A stretch of 64,000 nucleotides of DNA from Reyranella massiliensis 521. GTDB taxonomy: Bacteria > Pseudomonadota > Alphaproteobacteria > Reyranellales > Reyranellaceae. The notes beneath the pieces are model-generated. The model saw only the letters and a list, made by a program, of their open reading frames with translations. It had not been told where the DNA came from and searched no databases. Shown here piece by piece: positions 35,482 through 44,249 of this stretch (the stretch's first letter is position 1; every line of letters begins with the position of its first letter). Both the position numbers and the translations under genes were made by a program. Location of the stretch: NCBI RefSeq assembly GCF_000312425.1, contig NZ_HE997181.1, forward strand, positions 4,778,045-4,842,044, given 5' to 3'.

Positions 35482-37280
35482 CGAACAGAAGGCCGGCGGG
35501 CCTGCACTTCGAAGATCGCCACCGGCTGCGTCCTGCCCCTCACCACCACAGTGTCGACAGGGCGCAAGGCATAGGCCCGGGCGTCGTCCAGCCGGTCCAC
35601 AGCGAACTGCGAGACCAGCAAGGGCACACGATAGTCCTTGGTCAGGCTCTCCAGCCTTGCTGCAAGATTGACGGCATCCGAGATCACCGTGCCGTCCATG
35701 CGGTGCTGCTCGCCGATCGTGCCCATCATCAGGGAGCCGGAATTGAGGCCGATCCCGACGGCGACCGGCTCGGCGCCGGCCGCCCGCCGCGCCGCGTTGA
35801 AACGCTCGAGGGTCTCCAGCATCGCGAGGCCCGCGTGCACGCCGTCATCGGCTTTCTCGAACAGCGCCATGATGCCGTCGCCGATATACTTGTCGATGAA
35901 GCCGCCATGCCGGGCGATCACCGGCCCCATCTCCGCCAGATAGGCATTGATGAAGGCGAAGTTGTCGTCCGGCGACATCCGCTCGGACAGGGCAGTGAAG
36001 TTGCGGATGTCGGCGAACAGGATGGTCATGTCCTGACGTTTGTTGTCGCCCAGCACGACCGACCGGATGTTCGGCCGGCCGATCTTGGCGAGAAAGGCGC
36101 GCGGCACGAATCGCTCGATCGACAGATTGGTTTCCTTGAGATCCGTGATGGTTGTCCGCACGGCGTCGCGCATGGACGTGAAGCTGCGCGCCAGCTGCCC
36201 GATCTCGTCGCGCCGCGCGACATTGGCGATCTGCTGCTCGAGATCGCCCTCCGCAATGGCGCCGGCTTCGCGCCGCAAGGTGAACAGCGGATCGAGAACC
36301 TGCCGCTGCAGCAGCCGCGCGGCGAGCCAATAGATGAGCGGCAGCATCAGGGCCAGCACGACCATGGAGCTCACGAACACGTGGACGACTGCCTGGCGCG
36401 CAAGGCCGAGATCGAAGACCACCTTGCGGATCATCACCATCGCCCCAGGCCCATCGCCTTTGCCATCCGGCCCGGCGGCCTTGAAGACACTGTACCGGGT
36501 TGCCAGCCGAGTGGGCGCATCGGATGGCAGGTAGTGGCCGGCATCAAGGACCCTCTCGGCGATGACGGGATCGAGTTGCTCGCCGATATGGATCAGAGAC
36601 CAGGCGCCTGTGCTGCTGACCAGGTAGACATCGACGTCTCGGACATAGGGATTGGAGTCCATGGCGTCGGCGAAGAGTTCCTCGAAGAAGTACCGGGCCA
36701 TCCAGGCGAAATCGCTCTGCTGCAGCGTCTCGCGGACATCGGTCGAGGCTTCGATAATGTAGTCGCGGTCGGCCGGACCGAAGTAGCTGTAAGTCTTGAG
36801 CGTGTGGGTCAACGCCGACAGATCGATACCGGCGCTCCATACCCTGCCACTGCCCATCACCCTGTCGAGAAAGTCCGTGAGCCGCCCCTTGGGAAAAACC
36901 ATGCCGAGATCCGAGGGCAGGTTGGTCTGGAACACCCGGTGGTCGCGGTCGATGAAGTAGAGGTGGCCGATGCCGTATCGGGTCGCCAGCGCGTCCATCT
37001 CGGCCGACGACAAAGTGCGCGGATCGCGGCCGGCCCGTTCGACGTCCGCTGCAATCTGCGGCAGCACCGTCTCCATATGCCGATGATTGCGCCGGTTCTC
37101 GCTCTGGAGCATGCGCTCGAACACGGCGAACCGCTCGCTGAGGCTCGCTTCGATCTTGCGCAGTTCTTCGGCCTGCGCGTCCGCGACCAGCCGGTACATG
37201 GCCAGCGACGCCACGATCATCGTCGCGAAGCTCGCGATCACCAGCACCGCGAGCAGGAACAAACCGGCCTTGCGCTTCAT
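35457..37280 (-). CDS. Class III adenylate/guanylate cyclase with periplasmic sensor and HAMP domain
   Basis: A 607-residue membrane receptor cyclase. A transmembrane helix at about residues 6-28 and a second near 295-315 enclose a periplasmic sensor region that has a Cache-like look (GHLYFIDRDHRVFQTNLPSDLG). A HAMP domain follows (LDPLFTLRREAGAIAEGDLEQQI), then the catalytic domain from about 415. The metal-binding aspartates lie in ILFADIRNFTALSE and KYIGDGIMALF, with the purine-selecting Lys preceding the second; transition-state Asn and Arg lie in DAVNLAARLESL. All are present, so it should be active and make cAMP from ATP. It probably couples an extracytoplasmic signal to cAMP. Confidence 0.93.
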   Translation of the reverse strand: MKRKAGLFLLAVLVIASFATMIVASLAMYRLVADAQAEELRKIEASLSERFAVFERMLQSENRRNHRHMETVLPQIAADVERAGRDPRTLSSAEMDALATRYGIGHLYFIDRDHRVFQTNLPSDLGMVFPKGRLTDFLDRVMGSGRVWSAGIDLSALTHTLKTYSYFGPADRDYIIEASTDVRETLQQSDFAWMARYFFEELFADAMDSNPYVRDVDVYLVSSTGAWSLIHIGEQLDPVIAERVLDAGHYLPSDAPTRLATRYSVFKAAGPDGKGDGPGAMVMIRKVVFDLGLARQAVVHVFVSSMVVLALMLPLIYWLAARLLQRQVLDPLFTLRREAGAIAEGDLEQQIANVARRDEIGQLARSFTSMRDAVRTTITDLKETNLSIERFVPRAFLAKIGRPNIRSVVLGDNKRQDMTILFADIRNFTALSERMSPDDNFAFINAYLAEMGPVIARHGGFIDKYIGDGIMALFEKADDGVHAGLAMLETLERFNAARRAAGAEPVAVGIGLNSGSLMMGTIGEQHRMDGTVISDAVNLAARLESLTKDYRVPLLVSQFAVDRLDDARAYALRPVDTVVVRGRTQPVAIFEVQARRPSVRQPPTDLA

Positions 37281-37310
37281 CCCGACGCGAGCGCGCCTCC
37301 TTTAGCGCTT

Positions 37311-37934
37311 CTAGCTATTCTGCCAGAGCCTCGTCGTATAGGCGCTCTCGACGTTGGCGTCGATCTGGGCGGCCACCTCGGCGCTTTCGCCGATGCGCGG
37401 GGCGATGATCTTTCCGAAGGAGATGCGGCCCGGCGCCGGCCACGCCTTGGGATCCCAGAGCTTGGCGCGCACGATCGAGCGGGCACAGTGGAAATAGCAG
37501 TGCTTGATGTGCACGCGGGTCGCCAGCAGCGCCGGTTTGCCGAGCGAGCTCAGCGACGCCAGCAGGTCGGCATCGTCGTAGAGTTCGGCCGTCCCGGAGA
37601 TGCGCAGCGTCTCGCCGGTCGCCGGAACCAGCGCAATGATGCCGACCTTGCCGGTCGCCAGGATGTTGCTGAGGCCGAAGGCCAGATTGTTGCCGACCCG
37701 CTCTGGGATCAGCAGGGTCCGCGAGTCCTCGATGCGGATGAAGCCCGGCTCGTCGCCCTTGGGCGAGACCTCGATCGTACCGTCGGCCGCCGTCGTGCCG
37801 ACCAGGGCGAACGGGCACCGTTTCAGGAAGTCGATCGACTGCTCGTCCAGCGCATCGAGAATCTTGCTGCGCGTCGCGGGTCGCGGCTCGGCAATGATGC
37901 GGCGAAGATCGTCCGTAGAACTCAGGCGCGCCAT
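37311..37934 (-). CDS. PPOX-class flavin-dependent pyridoxamine-phosphate-oxidase-like protein
   Basis: A 207-residue split-barrel protein of the pyridoxamine 5-phosphate oxidase-like superfamily, in the group with FMN-dependent MSMEG_1061-type proteins. Features: LDALDEQSIDFLKRCPFALVGTTAADGTIEVSPKGDEPGF (flavin-binding strands), RTLLIPERVGNNLAFGLSNIL and CYFHCARSIVRAKLWDP. It probably reduces or oxidises a small xenobiotic with flavin. It is 58 bp downstream of the MarR gene, on the same strand as that regulator and the luciferase-like monooxygenase, forming a likely three-gene operon. Confidence 0.87.
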   Translation of the reverse strand: MARLSSTDDLRRIIAEPRPATRSKILDALDEQSIDFLKRCPFALVGTTAADGTIEVSPKGDEPGFIRIEDSRTLLIPERVGNNLAFGLSNILATGKVGIIALVPATGETLRISGTAELYDDADLLASLSSLGKPALLATRVHIKHCYFHCARSIVRAKLWDPKAWPAPGRISFGKIIAPRIGESAEVAAQIDANVESAYTTRLWQNS

Positions 37935-37992
37935 GAGGCAGGGCTCCCTTTAAGAATCGTTTGCAGCACAATCGACTACAAGGCGCCGGGTT

Positions 37993-38445
37993 TCAACCGC
38001 GCGCCTTATGGGGCCTCTCCAGCGCATCCATGTTGGCGTAGAGGCGGCGCAGCGCCTCCTTGAGCTGCGCCGCTTCCGCGGCCGCGAAACCTTGCAGCGC
38101 CACCTTCTCGTAGCGTTCGGCGATGGGCAGGAGGCGCCGGGTCAGGCGGCGGCCCTCTGCCGTGACATGCAGGACGACGACGCGAGCGTCGGCGGAATCG
38201 CGGCGGCGGGCCACCAGCCTCTTCTTCTCCATGCTGTCGACCAGCCGCGTCAGCGTCGATACATCGATCGACGTCGTCGCCGAGAGATCGCCCATGCGCC
38301 GGCCATCGCTTTCACGCAGAGCGGCCAGAACGCGCCAGATCTGCAAGGTGCCGCCCAGCGGGCGAACCTCCTCGCCGAAAGCAGTCGCAATCCGCGCGCC
38401 GGCGCGATTGAGCAAATAGGGCAGATAGGAATCGAGCGGCCCCAT
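37993..38445 (-). CDS. MarR-family transcriptional regulator
   Basis: A 150-residue winged-helix regulator. The ATG at 38445 begins MGPLDSYLPYLLNRAG, 4 bp after the stop of the monooxygenase gene upstream. The DNA-binding part has LQIWRVLAALRESDGRRMGDLS and TTSIDVSTLTRLVDSMEKKRL, then the wing with RRRDSADARVVVLHVTAEG and a C-terminal dimerisation helix (LPIAERYEKVALQGF). The gene is within the LLM-MarR-PPOX operon, so autorepression through the inverted repeat at 39547-39568 is likely. Ligands of this family are often phenolic compounds. Confidence 0.92.
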   Translation of the reverse strand: MGPLDSYLPYLLNRAGARIATAFGEEVRPLGGTLQIWRVLAALRESDGRRMGDLSATTSIDVSTLTRLVDSMEKKRLVARRRDSADARVVVLHVTAEGRRLTRRLLPIAERYEKVALQGFAAAEAAQLKEALRRLYANMDALERPHKARG

Positions 38446-38449
38446 CGGC

Positions 38450-39508
38450 TCAGCTCGCAAAATGCGGCGCGATCTCGAGCATGAAGCGCTCCATCTGCTC
38501 CTTCACCAGCGCGTGCGGCTTCTGCCCGTAGTTGAAATAAAGGATCACCTCGGCGACGCCGGCCGCCTCGACCTGTTTAAGAGTGTCGACGATGTGCTGC
38601 GGGCTGCCGCACAGGATCGACTTGTCGGTCAGCTTCTCCGGCCGCATGTCGCGCAGGATGTTCACGATATCGACGAAGTACTTGTAGGTCGGCGGCACCT
38701 TCTCGCCCGACGACGAGGGGAAGGCTGCAATCAGCGCGTCCTGAAAATAGCGCACCAGCGCTTCCTTGCCGTACTGCTCCTCTTCCGGGGTCGCGGCGAT
38801 GTGCACGAAGTAGGAGCACATGGCTCGCCGCATCGGCCGCTTGAATCTCGTCTCACAGGTCTCGCGATAGACGCGTACGGCGTCCGCCAGCGAGCCGTAG
38901 ACCATGGCCGCGGCGAAGGGCGCATAGATCACGTTCCAGTCGTTCTTTGCCGCCAGTTCCATCGAAGGCCGCGAGAAGCAGGCGACGTAGGGCCGAAGCG
39001 GATTTTGCGCCGGCTTCGGCCGCACCTCGACATCCTTGAATTCGTAGAACTTGCCCTTGTGCGACCACTTGCCGGTTTCGGTCCAGGCCCGCCACACGAT
39101 CTCGAGCCCCTCGGCGAACAGCTCGGCGGATTCTTCAAACGGCGCCTGGAACGGCTCGTACTCCTTGCGGTCGTAGCCGCGGCCGGCGGCGAAATCGACG
39201 CGCCCGCCGGAAAGAAGATCGAGCGTCGCCCATTCCTCGGCGACGTGCAGCGGATGGTGGACCGGCAGGAGCGTAACGGCCGGCGCCAGGCGCAGTTTCG
39301 TGGTGGCGCCGGCGAGCTGCGCCAGCATGGCCAGCGGCGAGGCGTTGACGCCCAGCAGGTTGAAGTGATGTTCGCCGATCCAGGCCGAGTTCAGCCCGAC
39401 CTTCTCCGCCCACAGCGCCTCGGCAAAGATGTCCTTGAGGAAGTCCTCGGCCGAGCGCGTATTTCCCGGATAGCGGTTGTCACTCAGCGTGAAGTAGCCG
39501 AATTGCAT
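38450..39508 (-). CDS. LLM-class flavin-dependent monooxygenase (bacterial luciferase-like)
   Basis: A 352-residue luciferase-like TIM-barrel protein: GYFTLSDNRYPGNTRSAEDFL, WIGEHHFNLLGVNASPLAML (the His-His pair near the flavin), LRLAPAVTLLPVHHPLHVAEEWATLDLLSGGRVDFAAGRGYD and GSPQHIVDTLKQVEAAGV. Members use reduced FMN to hydroxylate or cleave substrates. First gene of an operon with MarR and a PPOX flavoprotein; the latter could supply or share flavin. The catabolic substrate is unknown. The upstream operator-like repeat suggests regulation by the operon's own MarR protein. Confidence 0.92.
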   Translation of the reverse strand: MQFGYFTLSDNRYPGNTRSAEDFLKDIFAEALWAEKVGLNSAWIGEHHFNLLGVNASPLAMLAQLAGATTKLRLAPAVTLLPVHHPLHVAEEWATLDLLSGGRVDFAAGRGYDRKEYEPFQAPFEESAELFAEGLEIVWRAWTETGKWSHKGKFYEFKDVEVRPKPAQNPLRPYVACFSRPSMELAAKNDWNVIYAPFAAAMVYGSLADAVRVYRETCETRFKRPMRRAMCSYFVHIAATPEEEQYGKEALVRYFQDALIAAFPSSSGEKVPPTYKYFVDIVNILRDMRPEKLTDKSILCGSPQHIVDTLKQVEAAGVAEVILYFNYGQKPHALVKEQMERFMLEIAPHFAS

Positions 39509-39546
39509 GATCGCCTCCCTTTTCGGCGATCATCCACTCCTCTCAT

Positions 39547-39568
39547 GTTACTTGCAAATGCAAATAAC
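39547..39568. promoter_or_regulatory. 10-2-10 inverted repeat, probable MarR operator
   Basis: GTTACTTGCA and TGCAAATAAC, separated by AA, pair at nine of ten positions. The repeat lies 39-60 bp before the LLM monooxygenase start, overlapping where its promoter must be, and 18 bp before the LysR stop. TTGCAA-centred palindromes are typical of MarR operators, and the operon contains a MarR gene. Confidence 0.65.
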
Positions 39569-39586
39569 TTGTTCTCATTTAAGTGA

Positions 39587-40495
39587 TCAGGACCCGGCGA
39601 CCGGCGACGCGACCTCCGAGAGCGACACGACCCAGTCGCGGAAAGCCTTGATCTTGCGACGCCGGATCGCCTCGGGCGGGTAGACGAGATAGTAGGCGAA
39701 GTCGGAAGACCGCTTGAACTCGAACGGCACGACGAGGCGGCCGGCCTTGAGATCGGGCTCGACCAGCGGGTTTCGGCCGAGCGCGACGCCCAGCCCGTCC
39801 ATGGCGGCCTGATAGGTCGCGAGCGCAAAGTCGAAGGAGAGGCCGCGCGAGGCATCGACGCCCTTCACACCGGCCGCAGTCAACCAGACCTGCCAGTCGT
39901 CGGGGAAGTTGATGCTGTGCAGGAGCGTGAAGCGCTTGAGGTCGGCAGGCTTCTTGAGCCCGTTCGGTCCCTTGACCAGCGACGGCGCGCAGACCGGCAT
40001 CACGTCTTCGTCGACCAGCCGTTCCGCCACCAGATTCGGCCACTGCCCGCGGCCGTAGCGGATGCCGATATCGACATCCTCGCGAGAAAACTCGACCAGC
40101 GACGTTCCGGTGGAGATCCGGACGTCGATCTCCGGATTGGCGCGCTGGAAGCCGCCCAGCCTCGGGACCAGCCACTTCATGGCGAAGGAGGAGGTAGTCG
40201 TTACCGTGAGGTGACCGCCGCGATCCTTCTGCAGAAGCTTCTCGGTGGCCTCGTTGAGCTGGTCGAATGCCGACCGCACGGCCGGCAGATAGGCTTGGCC
40301 CGCTTCCGACAGTAGAAGCGAGCGATTGCGCCGCACGAATAATTTTAATCCGAGACGCTGCTCGAGGCCCCTCACCTGGTGGCTGATAGCCGCCTGGGTA
40401 ACGCTCAATTCGTGAGCGGCATCTGTGAAACTCATGTGACGGGCAGCGGCTTCGAAAGCACGCAAGCCGTTGAGCGGCGGAAGGCTTCGCTTCAT
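39587..40495 (-). CDS. LysR-family transcriptional regulator, GcvA-like
   Basis: A 302-residue LysR regulator. The N-terminal HTH reads SLPPLNGLRAFEAAARHMSF, then TDAAHELSVTQAAISHQVRGLEQRLG, the GcvA-subgroup form. The C-terminal effector domain shows SFAMKWLVPRLGGFQRANPEIDVRIST and DVDIGIRYGRGQWPNLVAERLVDEDVMPVC. It is transcribed away from a DUF1127 gene with 116 bp between starts, the same layout as at 54.8-56.1 kb. The target may be that neighbour. Effector unknown. Confidence 0.92.
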   Translation of the reverse strand: MKRSLPPLNGLRAFEAAARHMSFTDAAHELSVTQAAISHQVRGLEQRLGLKLFVRRNRSLLLSEAGQAYLPAVRSAFDQLNEATEKLLQKDRGGHLTVTTTSSFAMKWLVPRLGGFQRANPEIDVRISTGTSLVEFSREDVDIGIRYGRGQWPNLVAERLVDEDVMPVCAPSLVKGPNGLKKPADLKRFTLLHSINFPDDWQVWLTAAGVKGVDASRGLSFDFALATYQAAMDGLGVALGRNPLVEPDLKAGRLVVPFEFKRSSDFAYYLVYPPEAIRRRKIKAFRDWVVSLSEVASPVAGS

Positions 40496-40611
40496 GGGGT
40501 TCCTATCGCATGAGGTATTTTAATCAAAACAGGACAAAGGGTCATTTGTAAAGGGGGGCCACGAAGCGCACATCACGCCCAGCACACGACAACATTTTTG
40601 GGAGAAGTCCC

Positions 40612-40815
40612 ATGGCCAACATCTCGCTTCACTACAGTTCGAACGCCCCGCTTGCCGGCACCTTCGCGGCCTTTGGCATGATCCTCGCCACCTGGCGCCA
40701 GCGCACCAAGGAGCGCCGCGAACTCGCGCAGATCGACCCGCGCATCGCGCGTGATCTGGGGATCAGCCCGACGGAAATCCAGTTCGAGGTGAACAAGCCT
40801 TTCTGGCGCGGCTGA
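40612..40815 (+). CDS. DUF1127 small protein, 67 aa
   Basis: A 67-residue protein with a short variable N-terminus and the C-terminal DUF1127 motif ERRELAQIDPRIARDLGIS, followed by EIQFEVNKPFW. Small Arg-rich DUF1127 proteins (YjiS-like) are common in Alphaproteobacteria and have been linked to RNA/phosphate and carbon metabolism, but not in this species. A GGGAGA ribosome site precedes the ATG. It diverges from a GcvA-like LysR regulator, which may control it. A GC-rich hairpin and a strong terminator follow. Confidence 0.88.
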   Translation: MANISLHYSSNAPLAGTFAAFGMILATWRQRTKERRELAQIDPRIARDLGISPTEIQFEVNKPFWRG

Positions 40816-40831
40816 TATCGAAATCCGGAGC

Positions 40832-40858
40832 GGGCCCGTCTTTACCCTGCGCGGGCCC
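40832..40858 (+). terminator. GC hairpin after DUF1127 gene
   Basis: GGGCCCG (40832-40838) and CGGGCCC (40852-40858) form a perfect 7-bp stem around a 13-nt loop. It lies 16 bp after the DUF1127 stop and just before the stronger terminator at 40876. No U-run follows this first stem. Confidence 0.5.
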
Positions 40859-40875
40859 TCCCTCTCCGGACACTG

Positions 40876-40923
40876 GCCGGCGGTCGATCTTCTGCCTCCC
40901 TGTCGACCGCCGGCTTTTTCTTT
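40876..40923 (+). terminator. Intrinsic terminator, 12-bp perfect stem
   Basis: GCCGGCGGTCGA (40876-40887) pairs perfectly with TCGACCGCCGGC (40903-40914) around a 15-nt loop and is directly followed by TTTTTCTTT. It should terminate the DUF1127 transcript, so the TPR gene at 40973 needs its own promoter or reads through. Confidence 0.85.
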
Positions 40924-40972
40924 ACCGCCGCTTTCTCTTTGACCGCGCCCCGGCCTCTGCTAGAGCCCGCGC

Positions 40973-42187
40973 GTGGCGCTTTCCGAACAACAAATACAGA
41001 CCCTGGGCCGCGAGGCCCTGCAACGAGCCGCGGCGGGCGACTTTGCCGGCGCCGAAGCAGGCTTTGCCCGCATCGTCGACGAACGGCCCAATGGCGGCCA
41101 GGCCCTCCATCTCCTGGGGCAGATCCGGCTGAAGCTCGGCCGCTTCGCCGATGCGCGCGAGCCGCTGGAGCGTGCCGCCAAGTTCCTGCCGCGCGAAGCG
41201 ACGGCGCAGACCAATCTCGCCGGCTGCCTGATGCAGCTTGGCCAGTACGAGCCGGCGCTGGAGGCATTGGCGCGGGCCGCGCGGCTGAAGCCGAACGATC
41301 CCGCGATCGCCCACAATACCGGCCGCGCACTCGAAGCGCTGGGCCGTGCCGAGGAGGCCGAGCGCGCCTACGATCTCGCGCTTTCCCTCGATAACCGCCT
41401 GTTGCCGAGCCTCAGCGCCCGCGCGGCCCTGCTGGCGGCGCGCGGCGAATGGGCTGGCGCCCTGGCAGATCTCGATACCGCACTGGTCAGCCGGCCGAGC
41501 GATCCGCAATTGCGGCTGCGGCGCGGCGAACTGCTGTTGCGCCAGGGCGACTGGTGGCGCGGCCTTGCCGATCACGAAGCCCGGCTGGAAATTCCTGGCG
41601 AACGCTACACCCCCGAATTGCCAAGTTGGCAGGGCGAACCGCTCGATGGCCGCCTCCTGATCTATCCCGAACAGGCCGATATCGAGAGCGAGGGGGCGCT
41701 GCGTGACGTGCTGATGCTCGCGCGCGTCGAGGGCGTCGTTCAATGTGCGCCCGCCCTCACCGGATTTGTCGCCGCGCCGACGATCTCGCGCGGCGAGCCG
41801 CTGGACAGCTTTGCCGCCGCAGCGCCGTTGCGCAGCCTGCCGCATCTGCTGGGCTGGTCGCTCGACACGTTACCGCCGCCCGTCGCGTTGAAGAGGCAGG
41901 CCGACCCGTCGTCGCGCATCGGCTGGTTCAGCCACCACGAGCCACCGGCCGGCCTTCACGTGGAGCGTGATGCGGCGCGCGTGGCGAGCTGTCGCCTCGT
42001 GGTCGGAGACGACACCTGGCCCACGCATCTTGCGGCATCGCTCGGAATCAGGACGCTGTTTCTTGTGCCGCGTATCGCAGACTGGCTCTGGGGACCGAGG
42101 CTCGGAACAACATCCTGGTATGCGTCTGCCGAACTGCTGCATGACGAGGACAGCGAGGGACTGGCGGCGCGGCTCGCCGGGTGCTGA
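40973..42187 (+). CDS. Tetratricopeptide-repeat protein
   Basis: A 404-residue protein starting at GTG 40973 (no strong ribosome site). The first half is a TPR solenoid: LGREALQRAAAGDFAGAEAGF, GRFADAREPLERAAKFLP, GQYEPALEALARAARLKPNDP and GRAEEAERAYDLALSLDN. The second half is not TPR and includes WWRGLADHEARLEIPG and a C-terminal part with DTWPTHLAASLGIRTLFLVPRIADWLWGPR, which resembles the glycosyltransferase-9/heptosyltransferase-like domain often fused to TPRs. Protein-protein scaffolding or a sugar-transfer role is possible. The C-terminal homology is weak and my call of that domain is tentative. Confidence 0.75.
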   Translation: MALSEQQIQTLGREALQRAAAGDFAGAEAGFARIVDERPNGGQALHLLGQIRLKLGRFADAREPLERAAKFLPREATAQTNLAGCLMQLGQYEPALEALARAARLKPNDPAIAHNTGRALEALGRAEEAERAYDLALSLDNRLLPSLSARAALLAARGEWAGALADLDTALVSRPSDPQLRLRRGELLLRQGDWWRGLADHEARLEIPGERYTPELPSWQGEPLDGRLLIYPEQADIESEGALRDVLMLARVEGVVQCAPALTGFVAAPTISRGEPLDSFAAAAPLRSLPHLLGWSLDTLPPPVALKRQADPSSRIGWFSHHEPPAGLHVERDAARVASCRLVVGDDTWPTHLAASLGIRTLFLVPRIADWLWGPRLGTTSWYASAELLHDEDSEGLAARLAGC

Positions 42188-42230
42188 TATCCGCCTCCTG
42201 CGGCGGAAACTCAACCCAAAGGCCAACCCC

Positions 42231-43625
42231 ATGGGCAAGACCCTGTTCGACAAGATCTGGGACAGCCACGTCATCACCGACCTCGGCAACGGCTTCGTGC
42301 TGTTGCACATCGACCGGCTATTGCTTCACGACATGTCCGGCGGCAAGGCGCTGAAGGAAGCGATCGACAAGGGCTATCCGCCGGCACAGCCGCGCCTGGC
42401 CTACGGCACGCCCGACCACACCATGTCGACGCAGCCGGGCCGGACCGAGAAGACGCATCCGCCGGGCGAGCCGCTGATCCTGTCGATGCGCGAGACCACC
42501 CGCGCCTACGGCATCAAGCTGTTCGATCTCGGCCAGGACGGACAGGGCATCGTACATGTCATGGGGCCCGAGCAAGGGCTGACCCTGCCCGGCACCACGC
42601 TCGTCTGCGGCGACAGCCACACTTCCACCCATGGCGGCATGGGCTCGCTCGCCTTCGGTATCGGTTCTTCCGAACTGGTGCATGTGATCGCCACGCAAAC
42701 GATGGTGCAGCGGAAGCCCAAGCGCATGCGCGCCAGCTTCGAGGGCCAGCTGATGCCCGGCGTCACCGCCAAGGACATGATCCTCCACCTGATCGGCGAA
42801 CTCGGCACCGCCGCCGGCACGGGCTACTCGGTCGAGTATGCCGGCTCGGCCGTACGCGCCCTGCCGGTCGAGGCGCGCCTCACGCTCTGCAACCTCACCA
42901 TCGAGATGGGCGCACGCACCGGCATGGTGGCGCCGGACGACACGACCTACGAATACCTGAACGGCCGCGACTATGCGCCGAAGGGCGCGATGTGGGAGCG
43001 CGCCGTGGCGCACTGGCGCACGCTGCCATCCGATCCCGACGCCGAGTTCGATCGCGAGCACACGGTCGACATGCAGCATGTCGCGCCACAGATCACCTGG
43101 GGCACCAGCCCCGAACATGTCATCGTCGTCGACCGCGCCATTCCCGATCCCAGGACCGGCCCTGAGGAAAAGCGCGGGGCCTGGGAAGCGGCGCTCAAGT
43201 ATCAGGGCCTCGAACCCGGCAAGCCCATCGAGGGCACCAAGGTCGACTGGGTGTTCATCGGCTCGTGCACCAACTCCCGCATCTCCGACCTGCGCGCTGC
43301 GGCCTCCATCGTGAAAGGACGACACAAGGCGGATCACGTTACGGCCTGGGTCGTGCCCGGGTCCGTCCGCATCAAGCAGGAGGCCGAGGCCGAAGGGCTG
43401 GACCGCGTGTTCCTCGACGCCGGCTTCGAATGGCGCGAGCCCGGTTGCTCGATGTGCCTTGCCTCCAACGGCGAACGCGTGCCGCCCGGGAAGCGCAGCG
43501 TCTCGACGTCCAACCGCAACTTCGTCGGCCGTCAGGGCCCCGGCGCGCGCACCCATCTCGCGAGCCCGGCCATGGCGGCGGCGGCCGCCATCAAGGGCAC
43601 CATCGCCGACGTCAGGAAGATCTGA
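42231..43625 (+). CDS. leuC: 3-isopropylmalate dehydratase large subunit (LeuC family)
   Basis: A 464-residue aconitase-superfamily large subunit from ATG 42231. [4Fe-4S] ligands are the Cys in IGSCTNSRISDLRAAAS and the pair in EPGCSMCLASNGE. VCGDSHTSTHGGMGSLAFGIG is the substrate/cluster region. With LeuD it would isomerise 2- to 3-isopropylmalate in leucine synthesis. The N-terminus (GNGFVLLHIDRLLLHDMSGGKAL) is unlike the usual LLYIDRHLVHEVTSPQAF, and no leuB follows. A related dehydratase such as one for methyl-substituted malates is an alternative. LeuD starts 2 bp after the stop. Confidence 0.85.
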   Translation: MGKTLFDKIWDSHVITDLGNGFVLLHIDRLLLHDMSGGKALKEAIDKGYPPAQPRLAYGTPDHTMSTQPGRTEKTHPPGEPLILSMRETTRAYGIKLFDLGQDGQGIVHVMGPEQGLTLPGTTLVCGDSHTSTHGGMGSLAFGIGSSELVHVIATQTMVQRKPKRMRASFEGQLMPGVTAKDMILHLIGELGTAAGTGYSVEYAGSAVRALPVEARLTLCNLTIEMGARTGMVAPDDTTYEYLNGRDYAPKGAMWERAVAHWRTLPSDPDAEFDREHTVDMQHVAPQITWGTSPEHVIVVDRAIPDPRTGPEEKRGAWEAALKYQGLEPGKPIEGTKVDWVFIGSCTNSRISDLRAAASIVKGRHKADHVTAWVVPGSVRIKQEAEAEGLDRVFLDAGFEWREPGCSMCLASNGERVPPGKRSVSTSNRNFVGRQGPGARTHLASPAMAAAAAIKGTIADVRKI

Positions 43626-43627
43626 TC

Positions 43628-44245
43628 ATGGACAAATTCACCAAGGTGACCGGCGTCGCGACGCCGTTGATGCGCCAGAACGTCGATACCGACCTGATCA
43701 TCCGCATCGAACGGCTGGTAGACAATGTGACCCGCGACGGTCTCGGGCCGTATTGCTTCGAGCAGCTTCGCTTCAAGCCGGACGGCAGCGAAGACCCCGA
43801 CTGCATCTTCAACCAGCAACCCTATCGAGACGCGCCCATCATCCTGAGCCGCGAGAATTTCGGCTGTGGATCGAGCCGCGAGGGTGCGGTATGGGCGCTG
43901 AAGGGTATGGGCATCCGCGCGGTGATCGCGCCCTACTTCGGCGACATCTTCAACAACAACTGCTTCCAGAACGGCCTGCTGCCGGTGGCGTTACCGATCC
44001 ACGAGATCGAGCAGCTCGCCGACGAGATGAAGGCCTCGCCCGGCAATGCCCGCGTGACGATCGATCTCGAGAACTGCCAGGTCGTCTCGCCCACCGGGCG
44101 CGTCATTCCCTTCCAGATCGACGCGCGGCGCCAGCATGCGATGCTGAACGGTCTGGACGACATCGCCCAGACCATGGCGCGCAAGGACGAGATCGCTGCG
44201 TGGCAGGCGCAGGACAAGACGGTACGGCCCTGGGTTTGGCTCTAG
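43628..44245 (+). CDS. leuD: 3-isopropylmalate dehydratase small subunit (LeuD family)
   Basis: A 205-residue small subunit. ATPLMRQNVDTDLIIRIERLVDN, ILSRENFGCGSSREGAVWAL and GDIFNNNCFQNGLLPVAL are the standard LeuD motifs that bind substrate beside the LeuC cluster. It is translated 2 bp after leuC, and an EamA-type exporter gene starts 4 bp after its stop. Size matches LeuD (about 200). As with leuC, a paralogue working on another malate derivative cannot be excluded. Confidence 0.88.
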   Translation: MDKFTKVTGVATPLMRQNVDTDLIIRIERLVDNVTRDGLGPYCFEQLRFKPDGSEDPDCIFNQQPYRDAPIILSRENFGCGSSREGAVWALKGMGIRAVIAPYFGDIFNNNCFQNGLLPVALPIHEIEQLADEMKASPGNARVTIDLENCQVVSPTGRVIPFQIDARRQHAMLNGLDDIAQTMARKDEIAAWQAQDKTVRPWVWL

Positions 44246-44249
44246 TCGC

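Noticed and set aside
40973..42187. Certain fusion of TPR to a glycosyltransferase
   Set aside because: The C-terminal half is only weakly like a glycosyltransferase-9 domain; kept as a tentative remark, not a claim.
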